The notes under the pieces are model-generated. The model did no database searches, was not told the origin of the DNA, and was given only the letters and a program-made list of their open reading frames with translations. Of a stretch of 64,000 nt of DNA, positions 17,466 through 27,561 are shown in pieces. The stretch covers positions 35,564 to 99,563 of the forward strand of contig NZ_FOGC01000004.1 in the NCBI RefSeq assembly GCF_900111105.1, given 5' to 3'. Each line of letters begins with the position of its first letter. Positions within the stretch are counted from its first letter, which is position 1. The translations under genes and the position numbers were made by a program. The stretch comes from Rosenbergiella nectarea. GTDB lineage: Bacteria; Pseudomonadota; Gammaproteobacteria; Enterobacterales; Enterobacteriaceae.

Positions 17466-18899
17466 ATGTCGCAGCAGCATCTAGTTTGGTTTCGTCACGA
17501 TTTACGCTTAAGGGATAATCCTGCGCTTTCCGCCGCCTGTATCGATAACGAGGCTGAGGTCATTGCTCTATGGTGCGTCACACCAGAACAATGGACACAG
17601 CACAATGTCTCTGCCCGGCAGCTCAACTATCAATACGACGCATTAGGTATACTCCAGCAGGATTTGAAGGAGAGAGGGATCCCGCTGGTAATCATTAATA
17701 CTCCTACCTATAAAACGCTTGAAAAAGAATTCATGCAATTATGTGAAAAACATAAAATAGATAAGGTGTTCTATAACTACCAATATGAAATCAACGAGCG
17801 TCAGCGCGATCAGCAGATTGAAGCGCTGTGCCACCAGCAAGACATTGTGTGCCAAGGATTTACCGATTCGACTCTCTTTTCTCCGGGATCGGTACTGACG
17901 GGCCAGGGCAAGATGTATCATGTCTTCACGCCGTTTTCCCGGGCGGTACTCAAAAAGTTGAGTACGGAAGAAATAGAGTGCAGTGCGCTCCCTCATCAAC
18001 GCAAGCATCCTTCCGCCGTCAAATCGTCGACATTACCTAACTTTTCGACCAAAGCGGGTGAATATGACACGAAAAGATTTCCAGTTGGGCATGACGCCGC
18101 GTTAACAAGGCTACGCGAATTTTCGAAAAATGGGGTTGAGGGTTATGCTGAGCAGCGCGACTTACCTGCCGAAGACGATACGAGCCGTCTATCCGCAGCG
18201 TTAGCGATTGGACTGCTCTCTGCGAAACAGTGTGTGAAACGTATACTCGCTGACCACCCTCATGCCTTGGAACAGGCAGGCGGAGCGGCGACGTGGGTGA
18301 ACGAATTGATTTGGCGAGACTTCTATCGTCATCTGTTAGTCGCCGAACCGCAGCTTTGTCGTTATCAGCCTTTCCAAACCTGGACCGACCATATCCGCTG
18401 GCAGAATAATAAACAGCATTTTTCTGCCTGGTGTGAAGGCAACACTGGTTTTCCCATCGTCGATGCGGGAATGCGTCAACTGAATCAAACGGGTTGGATG
18501 CATAACCGTTTAAGAATGGTCTGCGCGAGCTTCTTAGTGAAGGATCTACTGGTCGATTGGCGATGGGGAGAGCGGTACTTTTCCGAACAGCTGATTGACG
18601 GGGACTTAGCGGCCAATAATGGCGGCTGGCAATGGGCAGCCTCAACAGGCACAGATGCTGCACCTTATTTTAGAATTTTTAACCCCACTCGGCAGGGGGA
18701 GCGTTTCGACCCCAAAGGCGCGTTCATTCGCCAATGGCTTCCTGAATTAGAAGAAGTGCCTGAAAAAAATATCCATGAACCCTGGTTGTGGGCGGATAAA
18801 CAGAATAAGAAACTTGATTACTCACGCCCAATTGTGGAACATCGCCAGGCTCGGGAAGCGACCCTGCAGGCATTCGAACAGGCGCGAAAATATCGATAA
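17466..18899 (+). CDS. phrB: Deoxyribodipyrimidine photolyase
   Basis: Repairs cyclobutane pyrimidine dimers using light. The start is placed at MSQQHLVWFRHDLRLRD, giving 477 aa (E. coli PhrB 472); nine extra in-frame upstream codons would overlap the preceding gene. The N-terminal antenna (MTHF-binding) domain is about 1-130, and the C-terminal FAD domain has the signature GFPIVDAGMRQL, WMHNRLRM, and the flavin/tryptophan segment WRWGERYF...NNGGWQW...YFRIFNP. It follows the YbgA-like gene at 10 nt and is followed by ybgI at 20 nt. Confidence 0.96.
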   Translation: MSQQHLVWFRHDLRLRDNPALSAACIDNEAEVIALWCVTPEQWTQHNVSARQLNYQYDALGILQQDLKERGIPLVIINTPTYKTLEKEFMQLCEKHKIDKVFYNYQYEINERQRDQQIEALCHQQDIVCQGFTDSTLFSPGSVLTGQGKMYHVFTPFSRAVLKKLSTEEIECSALPHQRKHPSAVKSSTLPNFSTKAGEYDTKRFPVGHDAALTRLREFSKNGVEGYAEQRDLPAEDDTSRLSAALAIGLLSAKQCVKRILADHPHALEQAGGAATWVNELIWRDFYRHLLVAEPQLCRYQPFQTWTDHIRWQNNKQHFSAWCEGNTGFPIVDAGMRQLNQTGWMHNRLRMVCASFLVKDLLVDWRWGERYFSEQLIDGDLAANNGGWQWAASTGTDAAPYFRIFNPTRQGERFDPKGAFIRQWLPELEEVPEKNIHEPWLWADKQNKKLDYSRPIVEHRQAREATLQAFEQARKYR

Positions 18900-18919
18900 T
18901 CGTTAACGTAGGATAACGT

Positions 18920-19663
18920 ATGAAAAACACGCTCTTAGAACAGCACATTGACCGTTACTTAAACAGTTCTCAATTTAAAGACTACGCGCCTAATGGCTTA
19001 CAAGTAGAAGGACGTGAGACGGTACAAAAAATTGTGACGGGAGTGACTGCTTGCCAAGCATTACTGGACCGAGCGGTGGAACTAAAGGCTGATGCGATTA
19101 TTGTCCACCATGGTTATTTTTGGAAAAATGAGCCAGTAGTGATTAAAAATATGAAGCGTCAGCGTCTCAAAACCCTGTTAACCAATGATATTAACCTGTA
19201 TGGATGGCATTTACCCCTAGATGCTCATCCAGAGGTAGGCAACAACGTGCAGCTAGCAAAATTGCTGGGGATCATGGTCAACGGAGAAATTGACACCTAT
19301 TTGCTTGAAGGTCATTTTGAGCAGCCGCTGAGTGCGCAGCAACTGTCACAACGGCTTGCTGAGCGCTTACAACGTCAACCCTTGTATTGTGGCCCTGACG
19401 AGAAAGGAATGATTACACGCGTTGCATGGTGTACGGGGGGGGCGCAAGATTTCATCGAGCAGGCGGCTGATGCGGGCGTCGATGCTTTTATTACGGGAGA
19501 AGTCTCTGAAAGAACGGCACATATCGCTCGTGAACGTGGGATACACTTCTTCAGTGCCGGACACCATGCTACCGAGCGGGGAGGGATCCAGGCCTTGGGT
19601 GAGTGGTTAACGCGTACGCATGGTGTCGACGTCACCTTTATCGATATTGACAATCCGGTGTGA
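18920..19663 (+). CDS. ybgI: NIF3-family metal-binding protein YbgI
   Basis: Conserved di-metal protein of the NIF3 / GTP cyclohydrolase 1 type 2 family; E. coli YbgI forms a toroidal hexamer, and its physiological role is not settled. Metal ligands are visible in VHHGYFWKN (around residue 64) and in the C-terminal FFSAGHHATERGG. Its 247 aa equals E. coli YbgI. It sits between phrB and pxpB, 20 nt after phrB. In E. coli the peptide transporter gene dtpD lies between phrB and ybgI; it is absent here. Confidence 0.93.
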   Translation: MKNTLLEQHIDRYLNSSQFKDYAPNGLQVEGRETVQKIVTGVTACQALLDRAVELKADAIIVHHGYFWKNEPVVIKNMKRQRLKTLLTNDINLYGWHLPLDAHPEVGNNVQLAKLLGIMVNGEIDTYLLEGHFEQPLSAQQLSQRLAERLQRQPLYCGPDEKGMITRVAWCTGGAQDFIEQAADAGVDAFITGEVSERTAHIARERGIHFFSAGHHATERGGIQALGEWLTRTHGVDVTFIDIDNPV

Positions 19664-19780
19664 GTTACTGTGTTAAATACTCAATAAAACAGGTTTTTAT
19701 CCCTTACCGCTACCGCCAATAACTGATAAGTTAATCTAACGTTTCATGGACCTATTGTGTTCACCACTAGGGAGTGAGCT

Positions 19781-20437
19781 TTGTCAGAGATGCGTTATTA
19801 CATGTTGGGTGAAAGAACACTGGTCATTGAGTCACGCCCCCCCGTGTCGCTTTCAGTTCAACAGCGTATTTGGGGATTAGCTCAACAGGTTGTCCACGAA
19901 CCGGGGGTGGCAGAAGTCATTCCCGGAATGAATAACCTCACCATCCAACTGCACGCTATTCCACCTTCGCAACAGTCGGCGATAGCTCAACTTAAGGCAT
20001 GGTGGCAAGCCGCAAAGTCATTTGTTCCGGAGTCAAGGAACATCGAGATCCCAGTGATCTACGGCAACGCGGCAGGACCTGATTTACGCTCGCTCGCTGA
20101 AAAGGTTGGCCTAACCCCCAAACAGGTGGTCGAAGCCCATAGTGCTGAACGTTACACCGTATTTTTTATTGGCTTTCAACCTGGTTTTCCTTATCTCTCT
20201 GGATTATCCCCAAGCTTAGCCTGCCCACGTCATAAGACTCCCCGCCTGTCTGTACCCGCCGGCAGTGTTGGCATTGCGGGAAGCCAAACCGGTATTTATC
20301 CCTTGACCTCCCCAGGGGGCTGGCAAATTATCGGCCAGACCTCATACCTGTTATTCGATGAGACCCGTGAAGCGCCATTCTTGTTGCGTCCTGGGGATAC
20401 GGTGCGTTTTATCCCGCATAAGGATGGACTATGCTGA
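19781..20437 (+). CDS. pxpB: 5-oxoprolinase subunit PxpB
   Basis: Subunit B of the ATP-dependent 5-oxoprolinase PxpABC, which opens 5-oxoproline (pyroglutamate) to glutamate; homologous to the N-terminal half of KipI/allophanate hydrolase-type proteins. The signature FFIGFQPGFPYLSGL (about 127-141) and SVPAGSVGIAGSQTGIYP (about 160-177) are intact. The start is taken as TTG, because AGGGAGTGAGC lies at the correct distance; an ATG three codons later is possible. At 218 aa it equals E. coli YbgJ. It overlaps pxpC by 7 nt. Confidence 0.92.
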   Translation: MSEMRYYMLGERTLVIESRPPVSLSVQQRIWGLAQQVVHEPGVAEVIPGMNNLTIQLHAIPPSQQSAIAQLKAWWQAAKSFVPESRNIEIPVIYGNAAGPDLRSLAEKVGLTPKQVVEAHSAERYTVFFIGFQPGFPYLSGLSPSLACPRHKTPRLSVPAGSVGIAGSQTGIYPLTSPGGWQIIGQTSYLLFDETREAPFLLRPGDTVRFIPHKDGLC

Positions 20438-21363
20438 CAGTAGTGAAAGCTGGCTTGGCCAGTTCCTTACAAGATGGCGGGCGCTTTGGGTTAGCGCAAT
20501 ATGGTGTCGGCCGAGGTGGGGTATTAGATCGCCCCGCTATGCAAACGGCTAATATGCTGGTAGGCAATGACAAAAACCTCGCAGTTATGGAAATTACTCA
20601 AGGCAATGCGATATTCCGTTTCGAACAATCGTGCTGGTTTGCGCTAACCGGGGCAGGCTGCCAGAGCCTTTTAGCAGGAAAGAGCGTGGTGACAGGCTGG
20701 CGCTATTTTGCAAAAGCCGGCCAAACGTTACAGCTACAATCACCTTTAAGAGGAATGCGCAGTTATTTGGCTGTCAGTGGCGGTTTTGATCTGCCCGTGG
20801 TGATGGGGTCGCGAAGTACTGATCTGACGGCGGGGTTCGGCGGATTTAAAGGCCGTTTCTTGCAAAGTGGCGACAGCTTGCCCTTTGGACCGGCCCCACA
20901 ACACTTTGAGCGCTCAGTAGGGGTAAGACAGCTTCTCTGGGGTAACCGAGTACGGGTGATCCCGGGCCCCGAATTCAAGCAGTTCACCACTGAGTCTCAG
21001 CAAGCTCTATGGCGCACCGGCTGGACACTCACCCCCCAAAGCAATCGAATGGGTCATCGTTTACAGGGTAGGGTGTTGAAATTGGCTCATCAGGAAGAGT
21101 TGTTGTCCCATGGCGTCTTACCCGGAACAATACAAGTTCCACCTAGTGGCCAACCCGTCATTTTATTAGCCGATGCACAGACCACGGGGGGATATGCGCG
21201 GATTGGACAAGTGATCGAGTGCGACCTTTATCATCTGGCGCAGTTACGTCCTCGAGATCCGCTGCATTTTCTCTTTTGTACCTTAGCGCAAGCTCGTGAG
21301 GCCTCGCTCGCTCAGCAGCAGGTATTGAATATGATCGAGTGGGGCCTGACTCGACAGCCATGA
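20431..21363 (+). CDS. pxpC: 5-oxoprolinase subunit PxpC
   Basis: Subunit C of PxpABC (biotin-dependent carboxylase-like / urea amidolyase-related fold). Family motifs are LTVVKAGLASSLQDGGR at the N-terminus, the RGMRSYLAVSGGF segment (about 109-121), and ILLADAQTTGGYARIG (about 245-260). At 310 aa it equals E. coli YbgK. It overlaps pxpB, so the two are translationally coupled. The third subunit gene pxpA, which follows pxpC in E. coli, is absent here; the next gene is an unrelated dehydrogenase. No remnant of pxpA was seen in 21364-21534. Confidence 0.93.
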   Translation: MLTVVKAGLASSLQDGGRFGLAQYGVGRGGVLDRPAMQTANMLVGNDKNLAVMEITQGNAIFRFEQSCWFALTGAGCQSLLAGKSVVTGWRYFAKAGQTLQLQSPLRGMRSYLAVSGGFDLPVVMGSRSTDLTAGFGGFKGRFLQSGDSLPFGPAPQHFERSVGVRQLLWGNRVRVIPGPEFKQFTTESQQALWRTGWTLTPQSNRMGHRLQGRVLKLAHQEELLSHGVLPGTIQVPPSGQPVILLADAQTTGGYARIGQVIECDLYHLAQLRPRDPLHFLFCTLAQAREASLAQQQVLNMIEWGLTRQP

Positions 21364-21534
21364 AAATGACTGCATTAGGTAAAATCTTTTTACGTTTTTT
21401 CAGTGCGAATATCAACGACTCTTCAGCTGGAGACTGTTTATGTTGGCGCAGATTGACTACACTTATTTGAACACGTTAGAAAAACCGCACCACAAAGGTA
21501 CCGGTTCCATTTTTAAAATGATAAGGAGCTTCAC

Positions 21535-22392
21535 GTGGCAAATAACATTAACTTCCTGAGTGATCTGACGGGTTCTTTTTCTTCGCCTTGTAGCGAAAAC
21601 CCGACGGTTCGCATGATCGAAGCGGGCTATCAGAAAGAAGGCATGAACGCGCGCTTCATTACCTGCGAAGTGGGCCCTGAGAAGCTAGAGCAATCGATTA
21701 AAGGCGCGATAGCGATGGGGTGGAAAGGTTTTAGTTGTTCGCTGCCCAACAAGCAAGAAGTGATTCAATATCTTGATGAGCTCGACACCTCGGCGCAAGT
21801 CATTGGTGCGGTGAACTGTGTCGTCATTAAAGAGGGCAAACTTACTGGCTACAATACTGACGGTCAGGGCTTTATCGAAGCGCTGAGCGAGATCACCTCG
21901 GTAAAAGGCAAGCATATTACGCTACTCGGTGCGGGCGGTGCTGCGCGCGCTATCGCCGTTGAAGCTGCCTTAGCCGGCGCAAAACATATTACTCTGATTA
22001 ACCGTAACGAAGAGCGTGGCCAAGCCTTAGTTAAGCTGATTGAAGACAACACCGAGGCGAAGGCATCGTTCACTCAATGGACCCAGCAAGTGGCGATTGA
22101 TAGCCAAACTGAAATTCTGGTCAATGCCACCTCAATCGGTCTGAATGATGCAAAAGCCATCCCTGATATTGATCTCGCGTCTATCGAAAAAGCGATGATT
22201 GTGGCAGATGTGATCCCTAATCCTCCGGAGACAAAGTTACTGCGCGAAGCCGCCAAAAAGGGATGTACCACATTGAATGGTTTAAATATGTTAGTCAACC
22301 AAGGTGCACAGAACGTCTATAACTGGTTTGGCAAGAAGGTCGATCGTGCGCCGATGAAGGCCTCGTTAGAAGAGATTTTTAACGCTAAATAA
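21535..22392 (+). CDS. Shikimate/quinate dehydrogenase-like protein
   Basis: Member of the AroE/YdiB family (285 aa; YdiB is 288). It keeps the SFSSP substrate loop (about 14-18), catalytic K73 in LPNK, N94 in AVNC, catalytic D109 in NTDG, the dinucleotide loop GAGGAA (132-137) and the C-terminal GLNMLVNQGAQ helix. The family's usual HSLSP is replaced by SFSSP, and substrate-loop residues differ from housekeeping AroE, so it is probably a paralogue (quinate/shikimate or related polyol acids) rather than the biosynthetic enzyme. GTG start with strong AAGGAG. It lies 170 bp after pxpC and is not seen here in E. coli. Exact substrate unknown. Confidence 0.8.
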   Translation: MANNINFLSDLTGSFSSPCSENPTVRMIEAGYQKEGMNARFITCEVGPEKLEQSIKGAIAMGWKGFSCSLPNKQEVIQYLDELDTSAQVIGAVNCVVIKEGKLTGYNTDGQGFIEALSEITSVKGKHITLLGAGGAARAIAVEAALAGAKHITLINRNEERGQALVKLIEDNTEAKASFTQWTQQVAIDSQTEILVNATSIGLNDAKAIPDIDLASIEKAMIVADVIPNPPETKLLREAAKKGCTTLNGLNMLVNQGAQNVYNWFGKKVDRAPMKASLEEIFNAK

Positions 22393-22400
22393 ATGAAAGG

Positions 22401-22417
22401 GGAGAGCTAGGCTCTCC
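22401..22417. terminator. Hairpin between the aroE-like gene and gltA
   Basis: GGAGAGC-TAG-GCTCTCC between two convergent genes. On the minus strand it is followed by CCTTTCATTTA, a weak U-tract, so it probably ends gltA mRNA. There is no T-run on the plus strand. Confidence 0.55.
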
Positions 22418-22435
22418 TCAATCAATACATTATAT

Positions 22436-23716
22436 TTAGCGCTTGGATTCAAATTTACGTTCGGTATAACCGGTGTAAAGCTGACGCGGACGCGCGATTT
22501 TCATCCCCTCTTCGTGCATCTCAATCCAGTGAGAAATCCAACCGACGGTACGCGCCATCGCAAAGATCACGGTAAACATCGAGGTAGGAATACCCATCGC
22601 TTTTAAGATTAAGCCTGAGTAGAAATCAACATTAGGGTAGAGTTTACGTTCGATGAAGTAGGGGTCGTTCAACGCGATATGTTCTAATTGCATAGCAACT
22701 TCGAGCAAATCATCTTTCATCCCTAATTCTTCTAACACTTCATGGCAAGTTTCACGCATCACCGTGGCACGTGGGTCATAATTTTTGTAGACCCGGTGAC
22801 CAAAGCCCATCAGACGGAATGAGTCGTTTTTATCTTTCGCTCTGCGTACAAATTCTGGAATATGCTCGACACTGCTGATCTCTTCGAGCATATGCAATGT
22901 CGCTTCGTTGGCCCCACCGTGAGCGGGTCCCCATAATGAAGCAATACCTGCTGCGATACAGGCAAAAGGGTTTGCTCCGGAAGAACCGGCCGTTCTGACT
23001 GTTGAGGTTGACGCATTTTGCTCATGGTCAGCATGCAAAATTAGAATACGGTCCATAGCACGTTCTAGCACGGGATTGATTTTGTATTCTTCGCACGGGG
23101 TCGCAAACATCATGTGCAGGAAGTTACCGGCATAAGAAAGGTCGTTACGCGGGTAGACAAAGGGTTGGCCAATGGAATACTTATAACACATGGCGGCAAC
23201 GGTAGGCATCTTCGACAGTAGGCGGAAGGCTGCAATTTCACGGTGGCGGGGGTTATTAACGTCCATCGAGTCATGGTAGAAGGCAGCGAGAGCACCGGTT
23301 ACGCCACACATTACCGCCATGGGATGTGAATCGCGACGGAATCCGTGGAACAGTCGGGTGATCTGTTCATGGATCATGGTATGACGAGTCACTTGCGTTT
23401 TAAATTGTTGGTACTGTTCTGCTGTCGGAACTTCGCCATTTAAAAGAATGTAGCAGACTTCAAGGTAATCTGATTTCGTGGCTAATTCAGCGATCGGAAA
23501 TCCGCGATGCAGCAGAATACCTTCCTCACCGTCAATATAGGTGATTTTGGATTCGCAGGACGCTGTCGAAGTGAAGCCAGGGTCAAAAGTAAAAACGCCA
23601 TGAGATCCTAACCCGCGCACATCGACAACGTCTTGGCCTAATGTTCCTTTAAGTACATTCAGGTCGACGGCTGACTCATTCGAGTCGAGCGTGAGTGTCA
23701 CCTTTTTATCTGTCAT
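22436..23716 (-). CDS. gltA: Citrate synthase (type II)
   Basis: Condenses acetyl-CoA and oxaloacetate to citrate. The 426-aa length and N-terminal beta-domain mark the hexameric, NADH-inhibited Gram-negative type (E. coli 427 aa). Catalytic residues are in [10 protein letters not shown] (His, about 230), [14 protein letters not shown] (His about 306) and VDFYSG (Asp about 363). A GGAGG Shine-Dalgarno precedes the ATG. It is transcribed away from the sdh-suc operon as in E. coli. Confidence 0.98.
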   Translation of the reverse strand: MTDKKVTLTLDSNESAVDLNVLKGTLGQDVVDVRGLGSHGVFTFDPGFTSTASCESKITYIDGEEGILLHRGFPIAELATKSDYLEVCYILLNGEVPTAEQYQQFKTQVTRHTMIHEQITRLFHGFRRDSHPMAVMCGVTGALAAFYHDSMDVNNPRHREIAAFRLLSKMPTVAAMCYKYSIGQPFVYPRNDLSYAGNFLHMMFATPCEEYKINPVLERAMDRILILHADHEQNASTSTVRTAGSSGANPFACIAAGIASLWGPAHGGANEATLHMLEEISSVEHIPEFVRRAKDKNDSFRLMGFGHRVYKNYDPRATVMRETCHEVLEELGMKDDLLEVAMQLEHIALNDPYFIERKLYPNVDFYSGLILKAMGIPTSMFTVIFAMARTVGWISHWIEMHEEGMKIARPRQLYTGYTERKFESKR

Positions 23717-24099
23717 TTACTGCCTCCAAAAAGAACGATTGGAACGATATCCAACGACTGATTCGCGAATTTGTTAAAATTATGTCATTAATTTATATCA
23801 AAATTGAGTCAAGCAGTATAGCGTTCATCCGCTGTAATGCGCTTAAAAATCGTACAATAGGATGAAAGGTCTATAGGATGCCTTTGTTTTAAAATAATTT
23901 TAGCCACTATGTCACAACATAAATCTTTCGTAAAAAAAAAAAATTTTTGTCATTCAGGTGATTGTTTCATAATCTATAGTTATCAAAATACAGATTAACT
24001 ATAACATTTAGTAATGTTCGTCTTTATTGTGTCTAAATGTAAAATAAAGCCTTTATTTGCATCAAATCAGTGGATTAGCGATAAATAAATGTCAGTAAT

Positions 24100-24115
24100 G
24101 GTGAGTTAGATCACT
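24100..24115. promoter_or_regulatory. Candidate CRP site of the sdh promoter
   Basis: GGTGA-GTTAGA-TCACT keeps the full GTGA-N6-TCAC core. Its centre is about 80 bp upstream of the expected start of the promoter at 24153-24181, compatible with activation by cAMP-CRP, which is known for E. coli sdh. Confidence 0.6.
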
Positions 24116-24152
24116 GATTTGTTTTAATTTACACAAAGAAATTGTAGAGTAA

Positions 24153-24181
24153 TTGTAATAAGATTGTGATCTCTCTATAAT
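24153..24181 (+). promoter_or_regulatory. sdhCDAB-sucABCD promoter
   Basis: TTGTAA and TATAAT with a 17-bp spacer. The predicted start leaves a leader of about 140 nt before sdhC. Confidence 0.75.
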
Positions 24182-24325
24182 CCCTGCTAGGTCTCCGGAT
24201 TTACCTGTTTCAGGAGGCACCCAGCGTTTTTTTCGTCTAACACTGGATGTGACTGTTCTGTAAGTGAGCTTCACCAGAAGTTGGCAAGCAGCAGGGCCGG
24301 AGGAGACATAATAAAAAAGAGCTGT

Positions 24326-24715
24326 GTGGGCAAAACCGTGAATAAACAAAGACCTGTCAACTTGGATCTCTCGACGATCCGGTTTCCCGTTACTGCAATA
24401 GCATCCATTCTCCACCGTGTATCTGGCGTGATTACCTTTGTCGCGTTGGGAATTTTACTGTGGCTGCTAGGGCTCTCTCTCTCATCTCCAGAAGGTTTCA
24501 ACCAAGCTGCGGCCATCATGGGAAGTTTCTTTGTGAAATTTATCCTATGGGCAATCTTAACCGCGCTGGCTTACCACATTGTCGGGGGGATCCGCCATCT
24601 GCTCGCGGACTTTGGCTTTATGGAAGAAACCATGGTGGCAGGTAAACGGAGCGCTGTGGCCTCCTTTATCATTGCCGCCATACTGTCGATTTTAGCGGGG
24701 GTTCTCGTATGGTAA
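24326..24715 (+). CDS. sdhC: Succinate dehydrogenase cytochrome b556 subunit
   Basis: Membrane anchor of complex II; together with SdhD it binds haem b and ubiquinone. The start is set at GTG in front of [14 protein letters not shown], aligning with the E. coli N-terminus and giving exactly 129 aa; the open frame continues 15 codons upstream but those are not family-like. Three membrane helices are evident (about 25-50, 65-88, 105-128). HRVSG includes the conserved His30-Arg31-Ser27-region quinone site, and the haem ligand His lies in [13 protein letters not shown]. It overlaps sdhD by 7 nt. Confidence 0.95.
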   Translation: MGKTVNKQRPVNLDLSTIRFPVTAIASILHRVSGVITFVALGILLWLLGLSLSSPEGFNQAAAIMGSFFVKFILWAILTALAYHIVGGIRHLLADFGFMEETMVAGKRSAVASFIIAAILSILAGVLVW

Positions 24716-25056
24716 ACAATGTTTCCGCACTCGGAAGAAATGGTGTGCACGACTGGTTATTACTGCGTGCCGCAGCAATCCTTATTGCACTCTATGTCGT
24801 CTATATTCTGGGTTTTTTTGTTGTCAGTGGCCCACTTACTTACGATATGTGGCGCGGCTTCTTTGCAATGCCTTTTACCAAGGTATTTACGCTCCTCACG
24901 CTGTTATCCATCCTCATTCACGGTTGGATTGGCATGTGGCAGGTATTGACTGATTACGTCAAAAACCTTGCCCTCCGTCTGGTCGTGCAACTGATTATTA
25001 TTATCGCATTAGCAAGTTATGCGATTTATGGCACATTTGTGGTATGGGGTGCGTAA
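24709..25056 (+). CDS. sdhD: Succinate dehydrogenase membrane anchor subunit
   Basis: Second membrane subunit of complex II. It has three membrane helices (about 18-38, 58-80, 90-113), and the haem-ligand His lies in [15 protein letters not shown]. Its 115 aa equals E. coli SdhD. The start overlaps sdhC and the stop overlaps the sdhA start (TAATG), showing tight translational coupling of the complex. Confidence 0.96.
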   Translation: MVNNVSALGRNGVHDWLLLRAAAILIALYVVYILGFFVVSGPLTYDMWRGFFAMPFTKVFTLLTLLSILIHGWIGMWQVLTDYVKNLALRLVVQLIIIIALASYAIYGTFVVWGA

Positions 25057-26822
25057 TGAAACTGCCTGTTAGAGAATTCGATGCGATTGTGATTGGTGCG
25101 GGCGGCGCGGGTATGCGCGCAGCACTACAAATTTCACAGTCTGGTCAAAGTTGTGCGTTATTATCAAAAGTCTTTCCGACACGCTCCCATACAGTTTCCG
25201 CTCAAGGGGGTATTACGGTTGCGTTAGGTAACACCCATGAAGACAACTGGGAATGGCATATGTATGACACCGTCAAAGGCTCCGATTATATCGGTGACCA
25301 AGACGCGATCGAATATATGTGTAAAACCGGCCCTGAAGCGATTTTAGAACTTGAACACATGGGGTTGCCTTTCTCGCGTTTAGAAGACGGCACCGTTTAC
25401 CAACGTCCTTTTGGCGGTCAGTCTAAGAACTTCGGGGGAGAGCAAGCTGCACGAACGGCGGCAGCGGCCGACCGTACTGGACATGCCTTGCTGCATACCC
25501 TTTACCAGCAGAATTTAAAAAACCACACCACCATATTTTCCGAGTGGTACGCTTTAGATTTGGTCAAAAATGCCGATGGAGCAGTAGTAGGCTGTACGGC
25601 AATTTGTATTGAGACGGGTGAAGTCGTCTACTTTAAAGCTCAGGCAACTGTATTGGCGACGGGTGGAGCAGGACGTATCTATCAATCTACGACCAATGCG
25701 CACATCAACACGGGTGACGGCGTGGGCATGGCACTCCGTGCTGGCGTGCCGGTACAAGATATGGAAATGTGGCAATTTCACCCAACCGGTATCGCCGGTG
25801 CAGGCGTGCTGGTGACTGAAGGATGCCGTGGCGAAGGTGGTTATTTATTGAATAAGCATGGCGAGCGTTTTATGGAACGTTATGCGCCTAATGCTAAAGA
25901 CCTTGCGGGTCGTGACGTTGTTGCCCGTTCAATGATGATCGAAATTCGTGAAGGTCGTGGCTGTGATGGTCCTTGGGGTCCACACCTTAAGTTGAAACTC
26001 GATCACTTGGGAAGCGAAGTTTTGGAGTCGCGCTTACCGGGGATCTTAGAACTGTCTCGGACTTTTGCACACGTAGACCCAATTAAAGAGCCGATCCCGG
26101 TCATCCCGACTTGTCATTACATGATGGGCGGTATCCCGACTAGAGTGTCGGGTCAAGCCTTAACCGTAGATGATCAAGGTAACGACGTTGTGGTACCAGG
26201 TCTCTTTGCTGTCGGTGAAATTGCCTGCGTATCGGTACATGGTGCTAACCGTTTAGGGGGCAACTCCCTACTCGACCTCGTGGTGTTTGGCCGTGCAGCG
26301 GGCTTACATTTACAAGAATCTATCGCCTCGCAAGGGCCATTACGCGAGGCCACCGAAGAAGAGATCGCGCAGGCCATGAGCCGTTATCAACGCTGGGAAA
26401 ATAACCGTGAAGGTGAAGACCCTGCCGAGATCCGTAAAGCGCTACAAACCTGTATGCAACACAACTTCTCGGTATTCCGTGAAGGCGATGCTATGGCCAA
26501 AGGCCTTGAAGAGCTGAAATCGATCCGTCAGCGTTTACACAATGCGCGTCTTGATGATCGTTCTCCTGACTTTAATACCCAACGTATTGAATGTTTGGAG
26601 CTTGATAACCTGATGGAAACTGCCTTTGCAACGGCGGTGGCGGCAAACTATCGTACAGAAAGCCGTGGTGCACACAGCCGTTTCGATTACCCAGAGCGGG
26701 ACGACGAGAAATGGTTATGTCATAGCCTCTATCTGCCACAGAGTGAGAGTATGACCCGACGTGAGGTGAACATGCAGCCAACGCTGCGCGAAGCGTTCCC
26801 TCCTAAAGTGCGTACTTATTAA
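25056..26822 (+). CDS. sdhA: Succinate dehydrogenase flavoprotein subunit
   Basis: Oxidises succinate to fumarate on covalently bound FAD. The start is the ATG overlapping the sdhD stop ([11 protein letters not shown]); an in-frame GTG-type upstream start is less likely. This gives 588 aa, the E. coli length. The dinucleotide loop is GAGGAGM (14-20), the FAD-linking H45 is in SHTVSAQGG, and substrate-site segments WQFHPTG and HYMMGGI and the proton-shuttle Arg in [11 protein letters not shown] are all present. Needs SdhE for flavinylation, not in this window. Confidence 0.98.
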   Translation: MKLPVREFDAIVIGAGGAGMRAALQISQSGQSCALLSKVFPTRSHTVSAQGGITVALGNTHEDNWEWHMYDTVKGSDYIGDQDAIEYMCKTGPEAILELEHMGLPFSRLEDGTVYQRPFGGQSKNFGGEQAARTAAAADRTGHALLHTLYQQNLKNHTTIFSEWYALDLVKNADGAVVGCTAICIETGEVVYFKAQATVLATGGAGRIYQSTTNAHINTGDGVGMALRAGVPVQDMEMWQFHPTGIAGAGVLVTEGCRGEGGYLLNKHGERFMERYAPNAKDLAGRDVVARSMMIEIREGRGCDGPWGPHLKLKLDHLGSEVLESRLPGILELSRTFAHVDPIKEPIPVIPTCHYMMGGIPTRVSGQALTVDDQGNDVVVPGLFAVGEIACVSVHGANRLGGNSLLDLVVFGRAAGLHLQESIASQGPLREATEEEIAQAMSRYQRWENNREGEDPAEIRKALQTCMQHNFSVFREGDAMAKGLEELKSIRQRLHNARLDDRSPDFNTQRIECLELDNLMETAFATAVAANYRTESRGAHSRFDYPERDDEKWLCHSLYLPQSESMTRREVNMQPTLREAFPPKVRTY

Positions 26823-26837
26823 TAGGCGGAGAGACCA

Positions 26838-27551
26838 ATGAAACTCGAATTTTCTGTATATCGCTATAACCCAGAAGTCGATGATGCTCCGCGTATGCAA
26901 GATTATACGCTTGAAGCGGAAGAAGGGCGCGACATGATGTTATTAGACGCGCTAATCAAACTTAAAGAGCAAGATCCTACTTTAGCGTTTCGTCGTTCTT
27001 GCCGCGAAGGAGTTTGCGGGTCTGACGGCATTAACATGAATGGGAAAAATGGCTTAGCCTGTGTCACACCGGTCTCTGCACTTTCGGGTAAAGGGAAAAT
27101 CGTTATTCGTCCTCTACCAGGATTACCGGTAATTCGTGACTTGGTGGTCGATATGGCGCAGTTTTATACCCAGTATGAAAAGATTAAGCCGTTCTTACTC
27201 AATGATAATAAAAATCCACCTGCACGTGAATTTTTACAATCGCCGGAAGACCGCGCACATCTTGACGGACTGTATGAATGTATTCTCTGTGCATGCTGCT
27301 CGACATCCTGCCCATCGTTCTGGTGGAACCCGGACAAATTTATCGGTCCTGCAGGATTACTCGCGGCCTATCGTTTCCTAATTGATAGCCGTGATACCGA
27401 GACAGAGTCACGTTTGGATAATTTGGACGATGCTTTTAGCGTATTCCGTTGTCATAGCATTATGAACTGTGTCAATGTCTGCCCTAAAGGTCTAAATCCG
27501 ACTAAGGCGATTGGCCACATCAAATCCATGCTACTGAAGCGTGGCGCATAG
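26838..27551 (+). CDS. sdhB: Succinate dehydrogenase iron-sulfur subunit
   Basis: Carries electrons from FAD to quinone through 2Fe-2S, 4Fe-4S and 3Fe-4S clusters. The 2Fe-2S ligands are C55, C60, D63 and C75, with Asp at the third position exactly as in E. coli. The 4Fe-4S cluster lies in CILCACCSTSC and the 3Fe-4S in CHSIMNCVNVC. It is 237 aa and follows sdhA by 15 nt. Two hairpins lie between it and sucA. Confidence 0.98.
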   Translation: MKLEFSVYRYNPEVDDAPRMQDYTLEAEEGRDMMLLDALIKLKEQDPTLAFRRSCREGVCGSDGINMNGKNGLACVTPVSALSGKGKIVIRPLPGLPVIRDLVVDMAQFYTQYEKIKPFLLNDNKNPPAREFLQSPEDRAHLDGLYECILCACCSTSCPSFWWNPDKFIGPAGLLAAYRFLIDSRDTETESRLDNLDDAFSVFRCHSIMNCVNVCPKGLNPTKAIGHIKSMLLKRGA

Positions 27552-27561
27552 CTTCATCGAG

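Larger units (their letters stand above)
23717..24325. other. gltA-sdhC divergent intergenic region
   Basis: About 600 AT-rich bases without a gene. They hold the divergent promoters: a candidate sdh promoter and CRP site near the right side, a TTGACT hexamer on the minus strand (about 23809-23814) that may belong to gltA, and an A-run around 23934-23945. The ArcA-like stretch ATTAACTATAACATTTA (around 23993-24009) is suggestive only. Confidence 0.6.

Noticed and set aside
18037-18663. Minus-strand open frame of 208 codons inside phrB
   Set aside because: Arg/Ser-rich shadow of phrB with no ribosome site or family match.
21360-21559. Small frames between pxpC and the aroE-like gene (36 and 39 codons, one with a GGAG site)
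   Set aside because: No similarity to PxpA or any known small protein, odd composition, and one overlaps the start of the aroE-like gene. Left out as genes.
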